DNA from: an uncultured cyanobacterium
Lineage (GTDB): Bacteria > Cyanobacteriota > Cyanobacteriia > Pseudanabaenales > Pseudanabaenaceae
NCBI GenBank assembly: GCA_903819605.1
Contig: CAIJEA010000051.1
Coordinates: 1 to 13,393, forward strand
Length of the DNA: 13,393 nucleotides
Direction of reading: 5' to 3'
Both the position numbers and the translations under genes were made by a program. The notes under the pieces were generated by a model. The model worked only from the letters and a program-made list of their open reading frames with translations, had not been told where the DNA came from and made no database searches. Shown in pieces: positions 6,640 to 13,035 of the stretch (position 1 is the stretch's first letter; every line of letters starts with the position of its first letter).

Positions 6640-7458
6640 TTAGTGTTTCCAAGCTACTAAAGCAGATGCCGACAGTTCTTCGGTAAAGGTTCCAGTTGGT
6701 GCAACTTCCAATAAAGATGCTCGTAAGTCCGCTTCAAATCTGTCGCGATTTTCACCAAAAAATGAAGGTAACCCAAAGGCAGTTGAGTAGATATAACCTA
6801 AGTAGGAATCGATAGTCCAATCTTTAGGAAACTTAAACTCAAAGAGTTCCTGACGCAAAAATTGGGACTTGGATAGTACTTCTGTATGAGGAGTTGGTAG
6901 TGGTTGCCATTTACCTTCACCTGCTTTGCCTGTGCGCCGATCTTCACCGAGCCAACGTTTGACTACAGCGATCGCAGTTTTCTTCCAAGGCAATTCGCTA
7001 TTCCAAGGATCGTCACCTGTGGCAAGGATGGCGACTCCACCTTGATCGGTTAGCAGAGGATAAAGCTTCTCAAGTACAAGTTCACGTTGCGTCCAATGGA
7101 AAGAGCGTCCAAAGGTTGCTAACTGAAACTGACCAAGTTCGGGTGATATAGATTCGGCACGATCTTGAATCCAGCGAATATTGGTAACGCCTTTAGAAAT
7201 AGCTTCGGCTCTAGCTTCAGCTAGCATTTCAGGATCGGGATCGATCGCGACGACATCGGTAAAGCGATCGCTAAAGGGAATCGCTACCACACCAGTACCA
7301 CTACCAAGATCTAGCAACCGTCCTTTACCATCAATTTGAAATAGCTCGGTGAGCTTATCAAATAGGGCTTGAGGATAACGCGATCGGTATCGCACATAAT
7401 AGGGGGCTGCACCTTGAAATAAAGTAGGATCGTAGACTTTGGTTAATGTTGTAGTCAT
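6640..7458 (-). CDS. Class I SAM-dependent methyltransferase
   Basis: This is a 272-residue SAM-dependent methyltransferase of the Rossmann class I type. Motif I is LLDLGSGTG at 48-56, followed by the acidic residue of strand 2 in AIDPDPEML (D73 or D75). Motif IV-like sequence FQLATFGRSFHW lies at 111-122. The N-terminal LFQGAAPYYVRYRSRYP block is typical of a subgroup of small-molecule methyltransferases, whose substrate is not evident here. The frame is open upstream to an ATG at 7495-7497, but that start lies inside the palindrome at 7483-7510 and would add 13 residues made by the repeat. I therefore use the ATG at 7456-7458, giving MTTTLTKVYD, with a weak AAGA signal. The gene sits between TauD-2 and SBP-2 in the same orientation, an unusual place for a methyltransferase in a sulfonate cluster. 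Confidence 0.8.
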   Translation of the reverse strand: MTTTLTKVYDPTLFQGAAPYYVRYRSRYPQALFDKLTELFQIDGKGRLLDLGSGTGVVAIPFSDRFTDVVAIDPDPEMLAEARAEAISKGVTNIRWIQDRAESISPELGQFQLATFGRSFHWTQRELVLEKLYPLLTDQGGVAILATGDDPWNSELPWKKTAIAVVKRWLGEDRRTGKAGEGKWQPLPTPHTEVLSKSQFLRQELFEFKFPKDWTIDSYLGYIYSTAFGLPSFFGENRDRFEADLRASLLEVAPTGTFTEELSASALVAWKH

Positions 7459-7482
7459 GGCAATAAATCTTAATTTTTTAAT

Positions 7483-7510
7483 GTAGAGCCAATTCATGAA
7501 TTGCCCCTAT
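7483..7510. repeat. Degenerate copy of the 28-bp palindrome
   Basis: The core AATTCATGAATT with the right arm GCCCCTAT matches the unit at 123-150, while the left arm GTAGAGCC has mismatches against the expected GTAGGGGC. It lies in the 67-bp gap between the TauD-2 stop and the methyltransferase start. Its internal ATG creates a false upstream start for the methyltransferase. Confidence 0.65.
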
Positions 7511-7525
7511 CATTGATGAGTATGT

Positions 7526-8407
7526 TTAAAAAGGACGGCTACCTGCAAGGCTAATGCGCTTCAGAACTCTGCGCTCACTGGGATCGAAGGCGGTGCGGCG
7601 ATGCAGCGTTGATTGGTTATCCCAATACACAATGTCACCGACAGCCCACCTATGCTCGTAATAGAACTTGGGTTGATTGAGATGTTCGCGCAATTGAGCA
7701 ATTAGCGCCGAACCTTCCTCTGGTTCTAGACCTACTACTGATACTTCTGTCGCATAGCCAAGACTGAGAACCTTTAATCCACTTTCAGGATGAGTACGCA
7801 CAAGCGGATGTGCAAATACAGGTGCAACAAGCGGCGTACTGGTATCATTTCGATACAAGCGCCTAGGCGAATCAGGAGTCCGCACAAAGGGATTGTAGGT
7901 AATCAACTGCAAATCTCTAATCCGTTCCTTAGTTACATCATCTAAGGATTCATAGGCGAGATTGAGGTTGAGCCAAGCTGTTTCCCCGCCCTTAGTAGTC
8001 ACTTCTTCGGCATAGAGAAATGAACCACTTGAAGGATAAGGAGTCCAGTGGTGATCTGCATGAAAAGTGAGTTCGCCTGTACCTGTATAGCCACCTTCGA
8101 TATTTGCAACAGGGATAACAACGGGGGTAACCCCTGTCTTAGAAGCTAGTACAGGAGTTTCATCAAGGGGAACAAATAAATCTCCGAAGTAATAAGCAAA
8201 ATCCTTTAATTGCTCATCGGTTAGCTTCTGGTTTTTGAAGATGAGAATGTGGTAGTTACGGTGAGCTTGCTTCAGACGCAAAATTGTCTCAGGAGCGATC
8301 GCTTTACTGGCATCTAAACCAGTCACAACTGCTCCTAAAGGTGCATTGAGCGGCGTAATTTTGACTTCTTGCGTTGTGTTAGAAACTAAAGGTAAAAGTG
8401 TCGTCAT
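7526..8407 (-). CDS. Divergent TauD/TfdA-family dioxygenase (TauD-2)
   Basis: This 293-residue protein is a second Fe(II)/2-oxoglutarate dioxygenase, clearly distinct from TauD-1. The metal ligands are present: H116-x-D118 in TFHADHHW and distal H269 in DNQSTLHRRT, with the arginine block ERRVLKRISL at 278-287 for 2-oxoglutarate. The sequence after the HxD motif (HHWTPYPSSGSFLYAEEV) differs from TauD-1 and is closer to the broader TfdA-like group, so the substrate may not be taurine. The frame is open to 8473, but the extra 22 residues would begin inside the hairpin at 8437-8476. The ATG at 8405-8407 is the likely start and gives a normal length. It follows SBP-3 by 89 bp, which suggests that SBP-3 delivers its substrate (inference). 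Confidence 0.85.
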   Translation of the reverse strand: MTTLLPLVSNTTQEVKITPLNAPLGAVVTGLDASKAIAPETILRLKQAHRNYHILIFKNQKLTDEQLKDFAYYFGDLFVPLDETPVLASKTGVTPVVIPVANIEGGYTGTGELTFHADHHWTPYPSSGSFLYAEEVTTKGGETAWLNLNLAYESLDDVTKERIRDLQLITYNPFVRTPDSPRRLYRNDTSTPLVAPVFAHPLVRTHPESGLKVLSLGYATEVSVVGLEPEEGSALIAQLREHLNQPKFYYEHRWAVGDIVYWDNQSTLHRRTAFDPSERRVLKRISLAGSRPF

Positions 8408-8436
8408 ACATCTAAAATTTGTTTTCTTATTTACTT

Positions 8437-8476
8437 TTAGTGATTTCCAATTTATTAGTAGATTGGAAATCACTAA
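8437..8476. other. Long intergenic stem-loop between SBP-3 and TauD-2
   Basis: TTAGTGATTTCCAA at 8437-8450 pairs perfectly with TTGGAAATCACTAA at 8463-8476, a 14-bp stem with a 12-nt loop. On the transcribed strand the stem-loop lies between the SBP-3 stop (8497) and the TauD-2 start (8407). What follows it is AAGTAAATAAG, not a T-run, so it is unlikely to be an intrinsic terminator. It may protect the 3' end of the binding-protein message or be a processing site (inference). Confidence 0.6.
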
Positions 8477-8496
8477 GTCTGTCTTGAGAGAAGGGA

Positions 8497-9645
8497 TTAA
8501 GATTTGCCTACTTTAGCAAGTGCAAGTACATTCTTAGGTGTTATGTATTCGTATTCTTCTGGTTTTAAGAAACCAACGCGCACATCGGGTTTATTGGGAA
8601 TCAGCTTATACTTGAACCAAAACTCAGCCACTTTTTCCTGCTCTTTAATAACATCTTCAGTAATTGGACGCAAACCATACTCGTATTTTTCATGCATCTT
8701 CTCTAAAATAGACGCATCAACTTTCGTCACATCAGTTAAAAGTGTAGCCGCCTCTTTAGGGTGATCTTTGAGCCATGCATCAGCTTTTTCTAACTCATCA
8801 AAGAAAACCTTGATAGCATCTTTATTTCCTTCGTAATATTTACGGGTTGTGGTATAAAAATTACGAGTATCGCGTAGCTTTTCTCCATCAAGTAATACTC
8901 GCCCAACACCACTTAGTTCTGTGCGTGTAATGAAGGGATCCCAAATAAACCACCCATCAACTTTACCTTGGCTAAATGCTGCACTGGCATCGGCGGGAGG
9001 TAAAAAGACAGATTCAAAATCGCTCGTTGATAATCCTTCTTTTTCAAAAGCTTTGACTGCTAAATAGTGACCGATGGAAGCCTTTTGGAAAGCAATTTTT
9101 TTACCTTTAAGATCAACCACACTTTTATAAGGTGAATCTTTGGCGACTAAAAGAGCTACAGGCTTACCATTTGGTGCTGTGGCTCCTAAATAGACAAGAG
9201 GACTACCTGCCGCTTGGGAAAATACAGGAGGCGATTCTGCTGTGGAGGCAATATCCAAACCATTAGCATTTAATGCTTCAAGTTGTTGAGGACCTGCGGC
9301 AAATTCTGCCCATTTCACTTCATAACCAAGGGGTTGAAATACTTTTTCTAATGTACCTTGTTTTTCTAAGATAGCTAAAGCTGTGAGTTGTTTAGATCGG
9401 ACAATCCTAATGACTTTTTTCTCGCCACTAGCAGGTTTACTAGATTCAGTAGTTTTTGCGTCAGGCGATGTTGATGCAGGTTTAGAATCGGTTGAAGTTG
9501 AGGCGGTAGGAGTAGAACCGCAACCAATTAAAGTGGTAGACAAAACGAGACCATAGGCGGCGGAAAATAAGAGCGATCGCCGTTTAATTTTTTGGACTTG
9601 ATCGGGGCGAGTGAAAACCTTAAACAATGGAGGTAGTTCTTTCAT
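8497..9645 (-). CDS. SsuA-type sulfonate-binding lipoprotein (SBP-3)
   Basis: This 382-residue protein is the most divergent of the three SsuA-family members and the first gene after the 210-bp gap. Its N-terminus has K-R22-R23-S-L-L-F, a possible twin-arginine signal, then a hydrophobic segment and the lipobox L-I-G-C42. A Ser/Thr/Lys/Ala-rich linker covers about 43-76. The fold shows IRIVRSKQL (79-87), WAEFAAGPQQLEAL (112-125), AESPPVFSQAAG (136-147), FQKASIGHYLAVKAF (186-200) and GWFIWDPF (231-238), so the WDP motif is intact. The GYQSAG block of SBP-1/2 is replaced by VRSKQL, which points to a different ligand. TauD-2 follows after 89 bp with a hairpin between. A candidate promoter lies in the upstream gap. 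No permease or ATPase of this family is seen. Confidence 0.85.
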   Translation of the reverse strand: MKELPPLFKVFTRPDQVQKIKRRSLLFSAAYGLVLSTTLIGCGSTPTASTSTDSKPASTSPDAKTTESSKPASGEKKVIRIVRSKQLTALAILEKQGTLEKVFQPLGYEVKWAEFAAGPQQLEALNANGLDIASTAESPPVFSQAAGSPLVYLGATAPNGKPVALLVAKDSPYKSVVDLKGKKIAFQKASIGHYLAVKAFEKEGLSTSDFESVFLPPADASAAFSQGKVDGWFIWDPFITRTELSGVGRVLLDGEKLRDTRNFYTTTRKYYEGNKDAIKVFFDELEKADAWLKDHPKEAATLLTDVTKVDASILEKMHEKYEYGLRPITEDVIKEQEKVAEFWFKYKLIPNKPDVRVGFLKPEEYEYITPKNVLALAKVGKS

Positions 9646-9684
9646 GGACTTGTCTATCGATTGATGGGTAATTAATGAGATTCT

Positions 9685-9722
9685 GTAGATTGCTTGTAAA
9701 TTAAAGATTTTAGATAATCTAC
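9685..9722. other. Inverted repeat in the leader of SBP-3
   Basis: GTAGATT at 9685-9691 is repeated in inverse as AATCTAC at 9716-9722, with 24 bases between. The same stretch also has the small palindrome AGATTATCT on the minus strand. It lies between the candidate -10 box and the SBP-3 start, so it could be an operator half-site pair or a leader hairpin. No known regulator consensus (for example NtcA GTA-N8-TAC) is met. Confidence 0.3.
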
Positions 9723-9746
9723 TAAAAATACACGTAAATACCGTAG

Positions 9747-9776
9747 TTTATAAAAACCTATCCTCACATGGGTCGA
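9747..9776 (-). promoter_or_regulatory. Candidate promoter for the SBP-3/TauD-2 block
   Basis: On the minus strand TCGACC (9771-9776) matches the -35 TTGACA at four of six positions. It is followed after 18 bases by TATAAA (9747-9752), five of six for the -10 TATAAT. It would start transcription near 9740 and leave a leader of about 95 nt before SBP-3. The gap 9646-9855 is the longest in the window and holds no other gene that I can see, so a promoter here is expected, but the exact boxes are a by-eye choice. Confidence 0.35.
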
Positions 9777-9855
9777 AATAAAATGCAAGTCACCTGCTAT
9801 ACAAAATAGAATAGAAACAAAAAATCGAAACAGAAATTGGGAGCTAATCGAATTT

Positions 9856-11835
9856 CTAATCTTGAATTAACTCTGAAGTCACTGAAGTTTGGGAATTCGA
9901 TGGTGAGGCGATCGCCCCAAATTGAAAACCATTTTTAGAACCATTATTTTGAGTTTGATTAGCAAAATCGCGATCGCTCAGATTTTCAGGTAAGAATCCG
10001 CCTGCTTGCATCTGCCATAGTCGATGGTATGCACCTTTTAGTTCTAGCAAGTCAGCATGGGAACCATCTTCAACTATCTTTCCATGATGAAAGACAAGAA
10101 TACGATCTAAATGGGAAATAGTGGAAAGACGATGCGCCACGACGATTACGGTTTTACCATTCATCTCTTTATCGAGAGTGTCTTGAATAGCGCGTTCGGT
10201 AATCGAATCAAGGCTCGAAGTCGCTTCATCGAGAATTAGAATTGGTGCATCTTTGAGAATGACTCTGGCGATCGCAATTCTTTGACGCTGACCACCCGAT
10301 AGCTTTACACCACGCTCTCCCACCATTGAGTCATAGCCTTCGCGAATTTGTTCGATAAATTCATGGGCATTAGCTTTTCTTGCGGCTTCGACTACTTCCC
10401 GATCGGTTGCTTCTAAGCGCCCATAACGAATATTTTCGAGGAGAGTGCGATGAAATAGCGATGGATCTTGAGGAATGAGACTGATTTGGGCATGGAGAGA
10501 TTCTTGGCTGATGTCGCGAATATCCACACCATCAATGAGAATTTGTCCAGATTGCGGATCGAAAAGGCGCAATACTAAATTTACAAAAGTGGATTTACCC
10601 GAACCAGACAAGCCAACTAGTCCGACTCTTTGCCCTGAATCAATCGTGATCGAGAGACGATCAAAAACTTTCTTGTCATCGGAATAGCTGAAGTTCACAT
10701 CCCGAAATTCTATTTTGCCTTGGGTAATGGAGTGAGATATTGGGCGATCTCGATCGATGATTTCATGGGGCTGAATGATTGTGTAAACGCCATTGCTGAC
10801 ATTGCCAATATGCTCAAAAAATTCTAAAAAGCGACGACTTAAATTCTTCGCTTCGGAAATAATTAAGAGCGCAATGCTACTCGCCATCACGAAATCGGCA
10901 ACTTCGATTTTCCCTTGACTCCATAGGGTCAGCGCATAATAGAGCGTCCCAATTTTCAGGGCGGCTCCTGCGACAAATTGGAACAGTTTTACTCGCTCCG
11001 AATACCAGTTTGCCCGTCTCACATCCTTGAGTTCAACTGCATGGCGATCGCGTAAATATTTGCGCTCAAATCCTAATCTGGCAAACAAACGCACACTGCT
11101 GAGATTGGTAACAGTATCGACAATCTGCCCGATCGTTTCGCTCCTTGCAGAGGATGCAGCTAGCTCGTAGGGACGACTACGGGAAGCAAGCCAATAGGAA
11201 ACGGAGACAAAGGAAAAAGCCCAAATTCCTACAAAGGTTGCTAGCCCTGTATTTACGCGAGCTAGTAAAGCGATTGCCACTGTCATTACGATACCCACAG
11301 GCATGAAATCGAAAATGAGGGAATATAAAGTACGGGCAACGCCAAGGGAAGTTTCGCCAATGCGATGAGCTAAGGCTCCTGCAAAACTATTGCTAATGTA
11401 GCGATGGGAATGATGCTGTAAATAGCCATAAAGATTTCGAGCTACGTGTTGGCGCAAAACTGGCTGTAGCAAGATCATCACTAGCCCAGAGGTTTTGCCA
11501 AAGATCACTTCACCAATGCTTAAACAGGAAAACAATATGAAAGGATTCCAAATTGCTTCTATTCCTGCGCCATGCTGACTGGCTCTAGTGACACCGCGCA
11601 TAATTTCGCCGATCGCAAAGGGGAGCATAATCCCACAAATGGCATGGAGTGCTTCGAGAGCCACCATCGCCACATACCACCAGCGAAATTGACTGACAAA
11701 ATGCCAGACAAAACGAAAGGGAGTCGATGGTAGTTCGGGAGCATCGGCGGCGCGTTGGAAGGCTTGGGATCTGAGGTGCGATCGCAAAACACGTTTTAGG
11801 TTTTTACGATTTGACGGACGAATTTTTGTGGTCAT
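9856..11835 (-). CDS. Half-size ABC exporter (fused membrane and ATPase domains)
   Basis: This 659-residue protein is an MsbA/multidrug-type half transporter that would act as a dimer in the cytoplasmic membrane. Residues about 50-340 form the membrane domain, with hydrophobic segments near 52-75, 98-125, 172-192, 198-217, 284-304 and 313-328. The ATPase domain follows from about 375: Walker A GLSGSGKS (408-415), Q-loop Q456, signature LSGGQ (512-516), Walker B ILILDEATS (532-540) with catalytic E537, and H-loop H568. All key residues are intact. A polar tail of about 50 residues follows. The basic N-terminal extension is about 40 residues. AGGAA lies five bases before the start. It cannot serve as the importer core for the three binding proteins, because exporters of this fold do not use them. 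The cargo is unknown. Confidence 0.88.
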   Translation of the reverse strand: MTTKIRPSNRKNLKRVLRSHLRSQAFQRAADAPELPSTPFRFVWHFVSQFRWWYVAMVALEALHAICGIMLPFAIGEIMRGVTRASQHGAGIEAIWNPFILFSCLSIGEVIFGKTSGLVMILLQPVLRQHVARNLYGYLQHHSHRYISNSFAGALAHRIGETSLGVARTLYSLIFDFMPVGIVMTVAIALLARVNTGLATFVGIWAFSFVSVSYWLASRSRPYELAASSARSETIGQIVDTVTNLSSVRLFARLGFERKYLRDRHAVELKDVRRANWYSERVKLFQFVAGAALKIGTLYYALTLWSQGKIEVADFVMASSIALLIISEAKNLSRRFLEFFEHIGNVSNGVYTIIQPHEIIDRDRPISHSITQGKIEFRDVNFSYSDDKKVFDRLSITIDSGQRVGLVGLSGSGKSTFVNLVLRLFDPQSGQILIDGVDIRDISQESLHAQISLIPQDPSLFHRTLLENIRYGRLEATDREVVEAARKANAHEFIEQIREGYDSMVGERGVKLSGGQRQRIAIARVILKDAPILILDEATSSLDSITERAIQDTLDKEMNGKTVIVVAHRLSTISHLDRILVFHHGKIVEDGSHADLLELKGAYHRLWQMQAGGFLPENLSDRDFANQTQNNGSKNGFQFGAIASPSNSQTSVTSELIQD

Positions 11836-11862
11836 TTAAGTTCCTAAAAATTAAACCCAACT

Positions 11863-11899
11863 AGAGTTTTGAGTTTGCCGTAGGAAAACTCAAAACTCT
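11863..11899. terminator. 14-bp stem-loop between aldo/keto reductase and exporter
   Basis: AGAGTTTTGAGTTT at 11863-11876 pairs perfectly with AAACTCAAAACTCT at 11886-11899 around a 9-nt loop. It starts about four bases after the aldo/keto reductase stop on the minus strand and is followed by AGTTGGGTTTAATTTTTAGG, which has only a distant T-run. It could be a weak terminator or an intercistronic stabilising hairpin before the exporter. Confidence 0.45.
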
Positions 11900-11903
11900 C
11901 AAA

Positions 11904-12902
11904 TTACCGCAAGGCATCACCGAGGCGATATTCAGCAGAAATATGATCGAGCTTGTCTTTTAAGTCAGCATCTAACTTGATTTCTAACGCATTGAAATTA
12001 TTGGCAAGCTGTTCAGGACGACTCGCGCCAATAATCGGTGCGGTAACGATCGGATTTGCCAATACCCAAGCGAGAGACAAGGTGGTTAGAGGAATTCCTG
12101 CTTCCTTTGCTACATCCTGCAACTTTTGGACAGTGCTAAATTCGCGATCGTGCCAATAGCGATCCTGATAATTTTTGGCAGCGGCAGCAAGAGTGAAGCG
12201 CGTTCCTTCCGTTGGTTCTTTACTAGCAGCGTGTTTACCAGTCAGCAATCCACCTGCAAGAGGATTGTAAGGAATTACCGCTAAGCCTTCTTCTTGAGCT
12301 AGGGGTAATAGTTCTCTTTCAATTTGACGGAATAGCAGATTATAGCGAGGCTGTACGGAAATAAATCTAGTCAAGCGACGGGTATCTGCTTTGCCCAAAG
12401 CACGGCTGAGGCGATAGGCAAGAAAATTAGAAACACCGATATAGTGAACTTTGCCCGATTTGACGATCGCATCTAAAGCTTCAATAGTCTCATCGAGAGG
12501 TGTATTTGTGTCATCAGAATGGAGTTGATAGAGATCGACATAATCGGTCTGCAAGCGGCGCAGGGAATGATCGATCGCATCAAATAAATGTTTGCGCGAT
12601 GAGCCTTGATCCCAAGGAGCGTTACCGACTTTCCCAACTGCCTTGGTCGCCAAAATAAAGCGATCGCGTTTTCCTTTAAGCCAACGTCCGATAATTTCTT
12701 CGGTGCGTCCTGCGTTCGTAAGTCCACCGCCTAGCGGATAAACATCGGCTGTATCAAGAAAGTTGATTCCCGCTTCAGCAGAAGTATCGAGAATTTTGAT
12801 GGAAGTTTCTTCATCGGTTTGTAGTCCAAAGGTCATCGTGCCGAGGACGAGTTTGGAGACAGTTAAACCAGTGTTACCAAATTTTGTGTAGGGAATAGTC
12901 AT
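11904..12902 (-). CDS. Aldo/keto reductase
   Basis: This 332-residue NADPH-dependent oxidoreductase has the complete aldo/keto reductase tetrad: D50 and Y55 in FLDTADVYPLG, K87 in ILATKAVG and H128 in LYQLHSD. Further signatures are GVSNF (156-160), the Q-PRYNLL block near 184-190, PYNPLAGGLLTGK (211-223) and the coenzyme-binding IIGASRPEQL (290-299). It would reduce an aldehyde or ketone in the cytoplasm, which fits the aldehydes released by sulfonate dioxygenases nearby (inference). The frame is open upstream to 13049, but those 49 extra residues are translated from the repeat at 12949-13033 and contain the tell-tale PPFTRGGWGG. MTIPYTKFGNTGL at 12900-12902 is the family-like start. It has no strong Shine-Dalgarno sequence. 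Confidence 0.87.
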   Translation of the reverse strand: MTIPYTKFGNTGLTVSKLVLGTMTFGLQTDEETSIKILDTSAEAGINFLDTADVYPLGGGLTNAGRTEEIIGRWLKGKRDRFILATKAVGKVGNAPWDQGSSRKHLFDAIDHSLRRLQTDYVDLYQLHSDDTNTPLDETIEALDAIVKSGKVHYIGVSNFLAYRLSRALGKADTRRLTRFISVQPRYNLLFRQIERELLPLAQEEGLAVIPYNPLAGGLLTGKHAASKEPTEGTRFTLAAAAKNYQDRYWHDREFSTVQKLQDVAKEAGIPLTTLSLAWVLANPIVTAPIIGASRPEQLANNFNALEIKLDADLKDKLDHISAEYRLGDALR

Positions 12903-12948
12903 GAATATTGTGTCGATTAAAGAATTTTTGTCTGCGTTTTGAAGTTTA

Positions 12949-13033
12949 GATCCCCCCCAGCCCCCCCTTGTAAAGGGGGGAGAATCAATTAACTTATCTT
13001 CTTCCCCCTTTATAAGGGGGATTGAGGGGGATC
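12949..13033. repeat. 85-bp palindromic C/G-run repeat, copy B
   Basis: The unit is bounded by GATC on both sides and is an inverted, near-identical copy of 2409-2493. It has two internal hairpins of C-run and G-run arms around CTTGTAAAG and CTTTATAAG, with the AT-rich spacer between. It starts two bases beyond the stop of the GFA-type gene, so on the transcribed strand it could act as a terminator or insulator between that gene and the aldo/keto reductase. Confidence 0.75.
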
Positions 13034-13035
13034 TC

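Noticed and set aside
8408..8473. Upstream extension of TauD-2 by 22 residues
   Set aside because: The extra ATG falls inside the 14-bp hairpin, and the extension is Lys/Asn/Leu-rich with no family similarity. The ATG at 8405-8407 gives the usual length.
9685..9745. NtcA-type nitrogen control site
   Set aside because: No GTA-N8-TAC spacing is met in the gap; the nearest GTA and TAC are at the wrong distance.
9856..11835. Exporter as the transporter core for the three binding proteins
   Set aside because: The domain order (membrane domain then ATPase in one chain) and sequence are those of exporters, which do not work with periplasmic binding proteins.
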